Of a DNA stretch of 64,000 nucleotides, positions 17,021-26,806 are shown piece by piece. The stretch lies in NCBI RefSeq assembly GCF_022788635.1, contig NZ_CP076024.1:1860001-1924000 (forward strand), read 5' to 3'. Position numbers and translations under genes: made by a program. The DNA comes from Methylobacter sp. S3L5C (GTDB lineage: Bacteria > Pseudomonadota > Gammaproteobacteria > Methylococcales > Methylomonadaceae). The notes under the pieces are model-generated. The model worked only from the letters and a program-made list of their open reading frames with translations. It was not told where the DNA came from and did not search any database. Position 1 is the first letter of the stretch, and the number at the start of each line of letters is the position of its first letter.

Positions 17021-20000
17021 ATGAATAAAATAACGAAAGTCCAAATAAGAACGATACCACTCAATCAGGGTGTACCTTTGCGTTTGTCGGCTTTATCCAT
17101 TGCTGTAAGGTTGCTGTGCGGCGCAAGCATGGGTTTTGCGCTGCCGACGTCGGCAAGTGTCGTCGCGTGTGGTGCAGGAAGCAGTTCCTGTACTATTCAG
17201 TCAGGTGACAGCGCCAGTGCCGTTAATGTGGCGGCGGGTAGTTCAGGATTTACTTTCATCAATAATGGCACGCTGGATAACGGCTCTCCAACCGCAAGCC
17301 AGCAAAGTAGTGTTTCAATTATTGCGCCAAGTGCTGATCCTGCGTCGCCGGTTGCCGGAGGAAGTATTATTTTCACCAATTATGGCAAAATCAACTCCTA
17401 TGCATATACAAGTTTAAGCACAGCCGTCCTGCCGCTGCCGTCGGTTATTAATTTGCAATCCACAGGAGGCGACATGTCAGCTACTGATAATGGCGCGTCC
17501 GGCTCAGTTTCTGGTGATATTACCGTTAATCAATCCGGTATCGTCGGTACTCCATCATTACAGGGCGTCAGCCAAAGTGCATTGATTTCTACCATAGCTC
17601 AGGGTGGGGGTGGGGGGTATATTGGATCATCAGATAATCAGGAGATTACCAGCGGCAACGGTGGCAATGCAGGGTCGGTAACCATCACTACCTCTAATAC
17701 GGGTAATATGGCAGCCTACACTTTAGGAGGGATTATTGCCCAATCCAGTGGCGGGGACGCGGGATTTGTAATGCAAAATGATGATAATAACACTACCATG
17801 GCCACTGGCGGTAATGGTGGTAACGGCGGCTCGGTGACTATCAATAATTCCCAGCAAATTTCGGTGACAGGAGCATCAAGCTCCCAGGCCAGTATCGGAC
17901 TACAGGCCTACAGCTCAGGTGGCGGGGGTGGAGAAATGATGGTTACCGATACAAACAAATGGTTAGAAGCGAATCCCGGCAAGGGCGGCAACGGTGGCGT
18001 CGTCAGCGTGATGCATTCCGGTGCCTTGTCTGTTGGTGGTGACGTGAGCAGTTCGGTTACTGGCATCTTGGCGCAAAGTATAGGTGGTACTGCGGGGTTA
18101 CTTGTCATTGATAAAGTTTCGAAAGAGGCCGCTATTGGGAATATTATTGTTGGTGGCGATGCTGGCAAAGTAGCGGTGACTGTGCTTAGTGGAGCGAACA
18201 TCAGTTTGCTCCCCGGTAGTAGTGGAAACTTGGGTACTGGCGTTGGTGTCATCGCACAATCCATTGGCGGTGGTTTAAATAGTTCCGATACAGTTAACGT
18301 TGTCGGAAATTCCGGTGACGGCAATACGGTGACAGTAAACAATGCCGGTGCCTTGAACGGTTTTGGTGACTATGGTGTTGGTATTCTTGCTCAATCTATC
18401 GGTGGTGGTGGTGGCAGGACGAGTTTAACTAATACTGGTACCGGTTACTCGGTAGCAAATGCCAACGGAGCCGGCAACGAGGTTAATGTCCTCCAGGCTG
18501 AGGGTGGTTCAATTGTTACCACCGGTGCTGACGCACCTGGTATCGTTGCACAGTCGCTGGGTGATGGCGGCGGCATGTTTACGACTACCGCCAGTACGCT
18601 TACTAACCCGCCTCCTTTAACCTTGGGTTCACAGGGTAGCAACGGTAATAGCGCCGGTAAGGTCAGCGTTGATCTTGGCAGCAGCACCAACGGCGGCAGT
18701 ACTGTCCATACGACAGGAGAAACCTCGTTTGGCATATTGGCTCAGTCTATTGCTTCCGGGGGCGGCAGTATTGGCGGTGATGGGGCGATAGGGTCTGTTG
18801 GTTCCAGTGGTGTGACGGGCGGAAAAGGTAACACAGTAACGGTCACTACCACTGGTAATTCAAATATCACTACCTCGGGTGATGGTGCAATTTCCATCCT
18901 CGCACAGTCGATTGCCGGTGGTGGTGGCAACGGTGCATCAGGCAGGGGCTGGTCAGCAAAGGTTGGTGGTTCCGGTGGTGACGGTGGTAACGGTGGCCTA
19001 GTTAATGTGAATATTGGGACCAGTACTACCGATACCAACAGTACTCTGGTGACTTCGGGTGACTATGCCGCTGCGGTGCTGGCGCAGTCGATTGGCGGCG
19101 GCGGCGGCAATGGCGGTTATGCCAAAACTGTGGGCTTGTTCATCTCGTCGGCAGTTGGCGGTGGAGGCGGCGATGGTGGCGCAGGTGGAGCTGTTGGTGT
19201 GGATAATTATGGCGGTATTATTACTTCCGGCGCGCACAGCAACGCTATTGTCGCTCAGAGTATCGCTGGTGGTGGCGGTAATGGTGGGGCAGCTTCATCG
19301 CGTACGCTAGGCCCTACATGGGCTATATCTACCGCTATTGGCGGTAATGGCGGCATTGGTGGTGCAGCGGGTACCGTTATCGTTAACGATTACAACAGCA
19401 TCAGTACTTCCGGGCTTGATGCAATGGGTATTTTGGCGCAATCAATAGCCGGTGGTGGCGGAACCGGCGGCACCGCCAGTTCGAAAGCCGAAGTTTTCGC
19501 TTCGAATGATCCCGAAATTCCAAGCATTTCTATTGCTGTTGCGCTGGGCGGTCAGGGCGGCGGCGCAGGAACCGGCAACAGTGTAACGGTAAACCAGACG
19601 GGCGTCATCACCACAGCTAATGACGGTGCGCTGGGTATTCTGGCGCAGTCGGTTGGTGGCGGTGGTGGTAACGGGGGCGATTCCTCGGCCTCTGCTACCG
19701 TGGGTTCGGTCGGTGATTCCGAGGATACTAATCCTGACTCAGTGACCTTGAGCTTTGCATATGGTCAAGCCGGTACCGGTGGTGATGGTGGACAGGGCGG
19801 GGCTGTAACGGTTAATAATACCGGTGCCATTAATACCCAAGGTGCCAGCGCCAGCGCAATTGTTGTTCAATCTATCGGTGGCGGTGGCGGCAACGGTGCA
19901 CTCGGCAACAGCAACACCAAAAACAAAACTGAAACACAAAACTATAGTTTACAGTTGGCTTTGGGTGGTGACGCGGGTACCGCAGCTAAGGGCGGTGCGG

Positions 20001-23000
20001 TCAGTGTCAATTATGGCGGTATCCTTGGTACGTCAGGATCTACGGCTCGCGGCATCGTGGCTCAATCTATCGGCGGTGGCGGAGGTTTGGCGGCCGGTGG
20101 TACCACAGCCTCTGATGGTGGTAAGAGTTCCAATACAACATTGAGTTTTAGTTTGGGCGGCAAAGGCGGTACTGGGGGCGACGGCGCTACGGTAACAGTC
20201 ATACCTGACAGTTCCAACGCGGCGATTATCACTACCGGTGGTTACTCTGATGCCATTCTCGCCCAGTCTATCGGCGGCGGCGGCGGGGCCGCAGGTAATG
20301 CTGACAACAGTGTGGATAGCAAGGAAGCAGCCCTGGACAGCCTCAATGACAGTACCAGCGACAGCGACAGCGACAGTTCGGAGGATACTTCTACTAGCTT
20401 CGATATGAAAATGACACTGGGTGGCGGAGGTGGCGGTAACGGTGGTGTAGTAACGGTTGGTAATAATGCCGCTGGTCCCAATTTGATTACCGCCTCTACC
20501 AGCGGCGTGTGGTCTCATGGTATCTTTGCCCAATCCATCGGTGGCGGCGGCGGTTCCAGTGGTGTCAGTTCGTCCAAGGGTGAAACAGGCGATTACACTT
20601 TGGCTATGACTTTTGGTGGCGGTCCCTCCGGCAGCGGCGATGCAGTTACCGTTCAAGGTATTAACAGTATTAGTGCCTCCGGCTACGGCTCCATGGGAAT
20701 TATTGCCCAGTCCGTTGGTGGCGGTGGTGGCGCCGCTATTGATGGCAGTGACCTGTCACTGTCGAGCAAGACAATTACAATCAAGGCGGCATCACAAAGT
20801 GAAAGCAGTGGCTATGGCGATACTGTTTTGGTTGATGTTGGTTCGGGGGCTATCAACACCTACGGCAATGTCGGCTATGGTGTGTTGGCTCAGTCCATTG
20901 GCGCTGGCGGCGGCTTGGCAGGCTTTGGTGACGGCAGTAGCGGCAGTACCATCCCTGAAGTCAGCGCAGTCTTGGGTGCAGATAATAAGGCTGAGGGTAA
21001 TGGCGGCGCAGTAACTGTTAATTTCGGTGCGGGGAGTAAAGTCAGTACCACCGGTACCCTGGCTCATGCCGTAATTGCCCAATCAATTGGCGGCGGCGGC
21101 GGGGTTGTTGCTGCTGCTTCAGGGGCATCAACCGGTAAGCAGGGTTTTAATATCGGGACGGCGTTGGGTAACTCCAACGGCAGTAGCGGTAATGGTGGTG
21201 TAGTGCAGGTGGACAACGCCGGTGCTATCAGTACCAGCGGTGAGTTAGCCATCGGTATAGTTGCTCAATCGATAGGTGGCGGCGGCGGCTTGATTTCCGG
21301 GCATCATTACGATTTCAGTAACGCCAGTATTGGCGGTACAACTGACTCAAATAGCCTTGGCAATGATGGTGATAGTGTTGTCATACATAACATAAGTGGC
21401 AGCAGCAGCATTACTACAACCGGGGTGGGTGCTTACGGCATATTGGCTCAGTCCATCGGTGGCGGTGGCGGGTTTATTGGCGATAGTAGTCAAGGTAACT
21501 GGCAGGGTGCTTTCTCGAATCAGGATCACTTGGGAACAAGTCAGGCAAATATTACTACCTACGCAGCTAGTGGTCATGGCGGTAATGTTGAAGTTATTGT
21601 TGATGCCGGATCCAATGTTACTACCACCGGCGCTAATGCCCATGGCATCGTTGCCCAGTCGGTGGGTGGCGGTGGCGGTATGGTCAGTCTGGGCAACAGT
21701 TCCCTCATCGGTTCTGCTCGTCAGTATGACGCTACCAAAACCAGTAAAGATTATTCAGGCGGGGGGTTGCCGGTCAATATCGCTGTTAACGGCACGGTCA
21801 GTGCAACAGGAGCTGGAGCTTACGGGATTTTTGCCCAATCCGTCGGTAGTATCAGTGACTCGATTAATATCACGATTAATGGTGAGGTATACGGTAACGC
21901 GGCCGGCGTGGTCATTGCCAACAGTGGCAATAAGGGCAATATTTCTACGGTATTGATCAATAAGGGTGGCATTCTGGCTGGCGGTTGCACGGCAATCGAC
22001 AACTGTAACGCTGATAACGGTTATGCCTTTCTGCAACCTACAGGCAACCTCGCTTTTACGAATATTATCAATCAGGGTACCGTGATCGGCTCGATTGATC
22101 CACCACCTAATGCTGTCAGCTTTAACAACTACGGTACTTATTTTTCGGGCAGTGAAGTCACCAATATCGATTTTAATGACTACGGTACAACTTACCTGGG
22201 TACGCAGGCGGGTAAAATTACCGATCTGGTGATGACCGGCGTTAATTATAACTATAATGCAAATACCCGAATGGTTGTCGATGCTGATTTTGTAACGGGT
22301 ATTTCGGATACCTTGCGGTTGAACAATACTATCTTCAACTCGATGGATTCCAATCCAAAGCCGTTGACAGTTCATCTCAATACTAACGTGATGGTGCCGA
22401 ACAAGACGATTACCGTATTAACCCACTCGGCGGACTCTTCGTTTAATGCCGTGCAGCCGATTCAGGTAGAGAATCAGTCACTGATTTCCTCTTATAATAT
22501 CAACCAGAGCAACATTGCAGGCGTTAACAATTATAGTATCGCGACGAAAGCCAACTTCAGCCCGAACGGTGTCGGTCTCCACGCTAATGAGCAATCGCTG
22601 GCCCGCTACTTTCAGAATACTTGGGATACCGGTACGCCTGAGCAGCAAGCGGGACTGGGCAATACTTTCGCACGACTGAGCAATGCCAATGCCAACAATT
22701 ACGAACAAGCACTGTCCAGTATGACATCATCTCTGGCGACTGCGCAGGCAGCGACTACGCCGATGTTGGTGCAAAGCTTTATGGCCAACATGATGAGTTG
22801 TCCCACTTTCAAAGGCTCAGGGGTTAGCATGGGCGAGAGCACTTGTGTGTGGAACCGTGTGATTCTGGGCAGAATGAACTACGATGACAACAAGACTTTA
22901 GGCTACAAGCGTAGCAATGTGTCTTATCAGTTTGGTGGGCAGATGGAGCTTAAAGAAGATTGGTTTCTTGGCGGCTCTGTCGCTTATGAAGAAAACTGGC

Positions 23001-23692
23001 TGGACGGCACGACCACATCGGAAAGTGCCAACGGCAGTACTTTACTACTGGGTCTGGCCATGAAGCACCAGTCTGGTCCGAGAATGCTGTCTGCGTCAGT
23101 CGCGGGCGGCAACATCTGGAACAACGGTTCCAGGTTGGTTAACCTGCCGGGAACCGACACTATGAACCCGTTGTTGATGCAGGCGAAAAGTAACAACGAG
23201 ATCGGCTTTTTTGACACCAAGTTAAGAGGCAGTTACGAGTTTGCGTTCACGGGCTGGTACCTGCGTCCGACTATGGACCTTGATATGATAACCACCTTGC
23301 TTGGCGGTTATCAGGAAAGTGGGGCGGGGCTTTACAATCTTAACGTTAATAGCACCACACGCACCCTGTTTATGGCCACACCTTTGACCGAGGCAGGGCA
23401 GCGCTTTGACTTTCCCGATACTGCCGGAGGGCTATCCGTTCGCACCTATGGTCAATTGGGTATGAGTGTACTGAGCAACGATCGCTGGAACACCAGTGCC
23501 AGTTTGGAAGGTGTTCCTTCTGCGGGTTCGTTCAACGTTACTGCACCTATGCCTCAAGCCTTTGGTAAGGCTGCCGTCGGCGCGGAAGTTTTCCGTAAGG
23601 GCGGTCTGGAGATGAAGGTGCAATGGAACGGGGACTTTAGCAACAACTTCTTGTCCCAGTATGGATCGGTAAGTGTGGGTTGCAAATTCTGA
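17021..23692 (+). CDS. Giant glycine-rich repeat autotransporter
   Basis: The 2223-residue protein starts with a long signal region (about 47 residues, hydrophobic core LSALSIAVRLL). The passenger to about residue 1600 is made of more than twenty repeats of roughly 50-80 residues. Each ends in a block such as GILAQSIGGGGG and alternates with beta-helix-like VTVNNTGAI and ITTSG segments. A serine/aspartate-rich insert (SDSDSDSSEDTS) lies near residue 1115. A helical linker (NNYEQALSSMTSSLATAQAA) precedes the C-terminal beta-barrel of about 270 residues, which ends in VSVGCKF with the terminal Phe of outer-membrane proteins. It is a type V secreted surface protein, perhaps an adhesin or surface-coat protein; the function is unknown. 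Its GC content is clearly higher than that of the flanking DNA because of the glycine repeats. Confidence 0.88.
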   Translation: MNKITKVQIRTIPLNQGVPLRLSALSIAVRLLCGASMGFALPTSASVVACGAGSSSCTIQSGDSASAVNVAAGSSGFTFINNGTLDNGSPTASQQSSVSIIAPSADPASPVAGGSIIFTNYGKINSYAYTSLSTAVLPLPSVINLQSTGGDMSATDNGASGSVSGDITVNQSGIVGTPSLQGVSQSALISTIAQGGGGGYIGSSDNQEITSGNGGNAGSVTITTSNTGNMAAYTLGGIIAQSSGGDAGFVMQNDDNNTTMATGGNGGNGGSVTINNSQQISVTGASSSQASIGLQAYSSGGGGGEMMVTDTNKWLEANPGKGGNGGVVSVMHSGALSVGGDVSSSVTGILAQSIGGTAGLLVIDKVSKEAAIGNIIVGGDAGKVAVTVLSGANISLLPGSSGNLGTGVGVIAQSIGGGLNSSDTVNVVGNSGDGNTVTVNNAGALNGFGDYGVGILAQSIGGGGGRTSLTNTGTGYSVANANGAGNEVNVLQAEGGSIVTTGADAPGIVAQSLGDGGGMFTTTASTLTNPPPLTLGSQGSNGNSAGKVSVDLGSSTNGGSTVHTTGETSFGILAQSIASGGGSIGGDGAIGSVGSSGVTGGKGNTVTVTTTGNSNITTSGDGAISILAQSIAGGGGNGASGRGWSAKVGGSGGDGGNGGLVNVNIGTSTTDTNSTLVTSGDYAAAVLAQSIGGGGGNGGYAKTVGLFISSAVGGGGGDGGAGGAVGVDNYGGIITSGAHSNAIVAQSIAGGGGNGGAASSRTLGPTWAISTAIGGNGGIGGAAGTVIVNDYNSISTSGLDAMGILAQSIAGGGGTGGTASSKAEVFASNDPEIPSISIAVALGGQGGGAGTGNSVTVNQTGVITTANDGALGILAQSVGGGGGNGGDSSASATVGSVGDSEDTNPDSVTLSFAYGQAGTGGDGGQGGAVTVNNTGAINTQGASASAIVVQSIGGGGGNGALGNSNTKNKTETQNYSLQLALGGDAGTAAKGGAVSVNYGGILGTSGSTARGIVAQSIGGGGGLAAGGTTASDGGKSSNTTLSFSLGGKGGTGGDGATVTVIPDSSNAAIITTGGYSDAILAQSIGGGGGAAGNADNSVDSKEAALDSLNDSTSDSDSDSSEDTSTSFDMKMTLGGGGGGNGGVVTVGNNAAGPNLITASTSGVWSHGIFAQSIGGGGGSSGVSSSKGETGDYTLAMTFGGGPSGSGDAVTVQGINSISASGYGSMGIIAQSVGGGGGAAIDGSDLSLSSKTITIKAASQSESSGYGDTVLVDVGSGAINTYGNVGYGVLAQSIGAGGGLAGFGDGSSGSTIPEVSAVLGADNKAEGNGGAVTVNFGAGSKVSTTGTLAHAVIAQSIGGGGGVVAAASGASTGKQGFNIGTALGNSNGSSGNGGVVQVDNAGAISTSGELAIGIVAQSIGGGGGLISGHHYDFSNASIGGTTDSNSLGNDGDSVVIHNISGSSSITTTGVGAYGILAQSIGGGGGFIGDSSQGNWQGAFSNQDHLGTSQANITTYAASGHGGNVEVIVDAGSNVTTTGANAHGIVAQSVGGGGGMVSLGNSSLIGSARQYDATKTSKDYSGGGLPVNIAVNGTVSATGAGAYGIFAQSVGSISDSINITINGEVYGNAAGVVIANSGNKGNISTVLINKGGILAGGCTAIDNCNADNGYAFLQPTGNLAFTNIINQGTVIGSIDPPPNAVSFNNYGTYFSGSEVTNIDFNDYGTTYLGTQAGKITDLVMTGVNYNYNANTRMVVDADFVTGISDTLRLNNTIFNSMDSNPKPLTVHLNTNVMVPNKTITVLTHSADSSFNAVQPIQVENQSLISSYNINQSNIAGVNNYSIATKANFSPNGVGLHANEQSLARYFQNTWDTGTPEQQAGLGNTFARLSNANANNYEQALSSMTSSLATAQAATTPMLVQSFMANMMSCPTFKGSGVSMGESTCVWNRVILGRMNYDDNKTLGYKRSNVSYQFGGQMELKEDWFLGGSVAYEENWLDGTTTSESANGSTLLLGLAMKHQSGPRMLSASVAGGNIWNNGSRLVNLPGTDTMNPLLMQAKSNNEIGFFDTKLRGSYEFAFTGWYLRPTMDLDMITTLLGGYQESGAGLYNLNVNSTTRTLFMATPLTEAGQRFDFPDTAGGLSVRTYGQLGMSVLSNDRWNTSASLEGVPSAGSFNVTAPMPQAFGKAAVGAEVFRKGGLEMKVQWNGDFSNNFLSQYGSVSVGCKF

Positions 23693-23696
23693 AAGC

Positions 23697-23735
23697 AGGT
23701 GGATAGACGATTTTAGCGTTTATCCACCTTGTTTT
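23697..23735 (+). terminator. Terminator of autotransporter gene
   Basis: A 13-bp stem (AGGTGGATAGACG with CGTTTATCCACCT, one G-T pair, 7-nt loop) starts 5 bp after the stop codon and is followed by TGTTTT. It is a convincing intrinsic terminator. Confidence 0.78.
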
Positions 23736-23952
23736 GCTCTTATCTGATTTGGCAATCGCTCCCTGTATAACTCTCAATCGCTGATCCAGAGGCTATTAGT
23801 GCTTTTGGATAGATGTAGTTTTCACCACATCTTTCTTCAATAAAAAAGTCAGTATCGGGTACTGCCATTACAACTTCTGGTTTTTATCTGGCAGGCAAGT
23901 TGTGTAAATACTTATTCCTTCGTAAGGCCGATTTTTAAGGCAAACCGTTATG

Positions 23953-25369
23953 TCAATACTTCGGACAGTTTACGCGGCGATAGCCCCATAGTTACAGAGG
24001 GCTGCAAAGCCTTGGCTAGATGTTATGGTAGTAAAGTCGATCCCTAAGTGGCAAGAAAACCTTTCCAATAAATGGGCATTGAATTTACGAGTCTTCCAAC
24101 TGGCGATGGAAATGACGTTGCGGCCGGCACCTTCCACGGCCTGTTGCCGGTCTTCCAGACGCAGCAAATTCAGTGCGGTCAGTGAAGCATTGAAATGGAA
24201 GCCCAACTTTGCTTCGGAAGTCGCTTGGCAATCGCATAGTCCCGTGTATTGCTTGGCATCGCGAAACACGAACTCAATCTGAAATCTTGCCTTGTAATAG
24301 CGCAGAATGTCCAAGGCCGCACAGTCAATATCAGTGCAGAATAATAATGCGGTATAGGTTTTGCCTTTTTCTTCTCGCACGATATAGACAATCCGCAGAT
24401 TACGTTTGAACGTCGGCGAATTGACGACAGCGGTATAGACGCGCTGGCCATCGATTTCTCCTGCCAGTTCCAAGCGTGATAAATCATCAAAACACACTTT
24501 GCCTGCAAACTTGCGAGGTCGACCTTTGGCTTTTTGTTCACCGGTATATAACCAGCGCAGATCGGCATCATGCCGTAACTTACTGGTCACGTGCAAGCCA
24601 TGTTCTACCACGCCATTAATAAACTTGGTCTTGGCGTAAAAACTGTCCGTGACCAGATAACGGATTTTCCCCAACAGTCCCTTGGTATCGCGTTTGACAT
24701 GATCAAGATAGCTATCTACCCGGGTGATCCGGGTTTCTTTGGGCGTTTTCTCGGCTTTGCTCTTCGGTGTCTTCTCGACATCTTGAGCCACCTTGGTTTC
24801 GCTATTTAAGGTCGACTCTTTGACGACTTCAGGTACCTTCGGTGCTTTGGGCAAAGCGGGCGTTTGATAAGTCGACAGCGTATAGGCTGTGTTGTGTGTC
24901 ACATCCACCAAGGCCAGCAGTGAAATTTCCAGTCCGCGTTCCGCTTGTCCCTGTGAACCGTTCCAAAACCAGTCCAGGCCGTAACTATTGCGCCCGCTTT
25001 TGGGTAAAAAGCTGGCATCAATTGCTGCTACCCATTCACCCTTATCCGTTAAATCTTTCAAGCTCAGCAAATTGAAGGTAACAAAATCGAACGAGCGACG
25101 AAACCATCTCGAAAAGGTTTTTTCATTCAGAGCACTATAACGGCCAAGGTTTCGGAAATTCACCCGTCCCGGCAGATACGTCAGGGTTGTTAGCAAGATG
25201 AACATAAACTTACGTTGCGGTTTTGCTACACTGGACATTTGCTGCAGAATGGGTTCTGTTAAGTACATGGAAGCCTTTGGCGTGTTGGGCTGTTATCGTC
25301 GTTGACTACATACCACGCTGGAGGCTTCCAGACTATTTTTAATCAAAGCAAAATTGTCCGAAGTATTGA
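23953..25369 (-). mobile_element. IS4-type insertion sequence, 1417 bp
   Basis: The element is bounded by inverted repeats TCAATACTTCGGACAGTTT (23953-23971) and the complement of 25351-25369, matching at 18 of 19 positions. It holds a single transposase gene on the minus strand whose stop codon lies within the left repeat. I see no clear direct target duplication, so the insertion may be old or rearranged. On its right side it cuts off a leftward gene (25370-25812). Confidence 0.92.
23970..25268 (-). CDS. IS4-type DDE transposase
   Basis: The 432-residue protein has the DDE transposase core: AAIDASFLPKSG (first Asp), LVTDSFYAK (second Asp) and the YYKARFQIEFVFRDAKQYTG segment with the YREK-like signature containing the catalytic Glu. 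Between these lies a lysine- and proline-rich insert of about 40 residues. The frame is intact, so the element may still be mobile. It catalyses cut-and-paste transposition of the surrounding IS. Confidence 0.92.
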   Translation of the reverse strand: MYLTEPILQQMSSVAKPQRKFMFILLTTLTYLPGRVNFRNLGRYSALNEKTFSRWFRRSFDFVTFNLLSLKDLTDKGEWVAAIDASFLPKSGRNSYGLDWFWNGSQGQAERGLEISLLALVDVTHNTAYTLSTYQTPALPKAPKVPEVVKESTLNSETKVAQDVEKTPKSKAEKTPKETRITRVDSYLDHVKRDTKGLLGKIRYLVTDSFYAKTKFINGVVEHGLHVTSKLRHDADLRWLYTGEQKAKGRPRKFAGKVCFDDLSRLELAGEIDGQRVYTAVVNSPTFKRNLRIVYIVREEKGKTYTALLFCTDIDCAALDILRYYKARFQIEFVFRDAKQYTGLCDCQATSEAKLGFHFNASLTALNLLRLEDRQQAVEGAGRNVISIASWKTRKFNAHLLERFSCHLGIDFTTITSSQGFAALCNYGAIAA

Positions 25370-25812
25370 TTGGATGATCTTTTTTCATCAATGCGTTTCG
25401 GATGAACTTTTCGGGACTTTATACTCCACAAATAATTAGCAAGCTTAGGATAGAGATTTTGTTCCGTTTGGGCTTCAGCATTATTACTTGCCTGCTCTTG
25501 TGGTGATATAGATGCCAAGCCAAAATCGTTTAACTCTAGATTCTCCCACCAATATGTACGGGGAGTTTCATCAGAGCTCTTGAGTTGTGGCTCTTGATTT
25601 AGCCATTGTTTTCCAGCGGCACTTATTTGGTTGGCAATTTGCTTTGGTAGATCGAGAGCTGCTTGTGTACTGGCTAATATTTTTTATTCACAATAGACGG
25701 GGTATTTCTCAGTAATAATAGTTGCAAATTTCGATGGCTTTAGGGCTTGTCCCTGCTTATCCATTAGGATATTTATGACCATTTGTTTGAGTTTCGGAAT
25801 GACTGTCGTCAT
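25370..25812 (-). pseudogene. Gene remnant truncated by IS, with internal stop
   Basis: On the minus strand, a frame from ATG at 25812 reads MTTVIPKLKQMVINILMDKQ and then meets a TAA after 43 codons. It continues in the same frame (KILASTQAALDLPKQ, YWWENLELNDFGL, NLYPKLANYLWSIKSRKVHPKRIDEKRSS) to the right end of the IS. The final segment resembles the start of a domain found in COG2958-type proteins, a weak recognition from memory. The remaining C-terminus is not found beyond the left end of the IS, so the gene is broken by both a nonsense codon and truncation. Confidence 0.55.
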
Positions 25813-25892
25813 TGGCGTAGTTACTTACCAAAGTTCACAAACTCTCAATACTACGATTTTCGTAGAGTTGAAACAAGGTTGTTCTGCGATTA

Positions 25893-26222
25893 TTGAAGAA
25901 TGTCACGACAATCCAATCTAAAACTCTATTCGGTCGACGCTTACGCGAAGTGCGTACCCGAATAGGTATTGCTGAGGACAAGCTTGGAGTTCTGATTGGT
26001 ATGGACGATAGTTGTAGTAGCGCCAGAATCAGCCGATATGAAACCGGTATTCACGAGCCACCGTTTGCTACCGCTGAAAAACTCGCCTCAGCATTAAGAG
26101 TGCCAGTGGCTTATTTCTACTGTGACGATGACCGTCTGGCCGATTTGCTTATATGCTATGCAGCTTTTGACGAAAGCCAGAAAGATCAGTTGTTGGCATT
26201 TGTATCTGAATTGAGCGCATAG
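25893..26222 (+). CDS. XRE-family helix-turn-helix regulator
   Basis: The 109-residue protein contains a Cro/C1-type helix-turn-helix: FGRRLREVRTRIGIAEDKLG, then ARISRYETGIHEPPFATAEKLASALRVP at about 20-70. The start is uncertain. The only start codon near the domain is TTG at 25893, because a stop lies at 25869, and no good ribosome site precedes it. It is divergent from the truncated gene to its left and lies outside the tRNA-Thr element. Its target is unknown. Confidence 0.75.
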   Translation: MKNVTTIQSKTLFGRRLREVRTRIGIAEDKLGVLIGMDDSCSSARISRYETGIHEPPFATAEKLASALRVPVAYFYCDDDRLADLLICYAAFDESQKDQLLAFVSELSA

Positions 26223-26477
26223 GTGATTTAGGCAAGAAGCTTTCCCAGCTTGTGTAGAAATTCTTTAGTTGAAACTTACTGTCAGCAAGCGACACAGACT
26301 GTGTCAAAACGTAAAAATTTAAGTTTTTATAATTGGACTAATTTGGAGAGGTACAAGGGGCTATTCTTCCGTTTACCAGAAAAAAATCAAACTTAGACTT
26401 TAGTTGTTTACGAAAGGTTAGTGACTGATTTTTTGTTGGCTTTTCCCATGCCTTACTTTCTTGCATGGAGACTCAAA
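26223..26477. other. Non-coding stretch left of the tRNA-Thr element
   Basis: Between the XRE gene and the displaced tRNA terminator I see no open reading frame of note, no RNA gene and no repeat. It is chromosomal DNA that lay downstream of the tRNA before the element inserted. Confidence 0.5.
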
Positions 26478-26513
26478 ATAAAAAAGCCCTAGATGAAAAA
26501 CACCTAAGGCTTT
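26478..26513 (-). terminator. Original tRNA-Thr terminator, now displaced
   Basis: On the minus strand AAAGCC-TTAG-GTG pairs across an AAAAA/TTTTT loop with CA-CTA-GGCTTT (two mismatches) and is followed by TTTTTTATTTT. It lies just past the attL repeat, where the 3' end of the tRNA gene used to be, so it should be the chromosomal terminator of tRNA-Thr before integration. Confidence 0.68.
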
Positions 26514-26569
26514 GAATTCTTTGGAGCTAGTGAGGGGATTCGAACTCCTGACCGGCTGATTACAAATCA
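26510..26569. repeat. attL: duplicated 3' end of tRNA-Thr
   Basis: These 60 bp are identical to 33243-33302 and include the anticodon arm, T arm and CCA end of the tRNA. Beyond base 26569 the match stops, so this copy cannot make a tRNA. It is the left attachment site of the element. Confidence 0.92.
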
Positions 26570-26693
26570 CCAGCCTTTATGTTTCACTATATTCAGTGGT
26601 GTTTAATACAGGTATATAAAACAGCATGTTATGATTTTAATTCTATTTTAGCATCCAACAAAGTACAATAAAATACACCTACAATCACTTGTT

Positions 26694-26717
26694 TTGCCCA
26701 GACCATTGCCCAGACTA
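26694..26717. repeat. Left arm-type tandem TTGCCCAGAC repeat
   Basis: The 10-mer TTGCCCAGAC occurs twice at a 12-bp period (26694 and 26706), and the 24-bp block recurs exactly at 33164-33187. A matched pair near both ends of an integrated element fits arm-type sites bound by the integrase N-terminus. It lies 90 bp before the integrase gene and 124 bp inside attL. Confidence 0.6.
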
Positions 26718-26806
26718 GATTTTAACAATAGGGTGACCTGTTTTTAAAATAATCAATCAGCTAGCAATCAACAGGTCAGGTATTTTATTCATTAACGGGA
26801 ACAGAT

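Noticed and set aside
20033-20656. Long minus-strand frames across the autotransporter gene
   Set aside because: They mirror the glycine-rich repeats and have skewed, repetitive composition, no ribosome sites and no recognisable motif. The plus-strand gene explains the region.
17600-21850. Regular DNA repeats that could suggest a CRISPR array
   Set aside because: The repeats are degenerate, in frame and encode AQSIGGGGG in one continuous protein; spacing is far too long and irregular for CRISPR.
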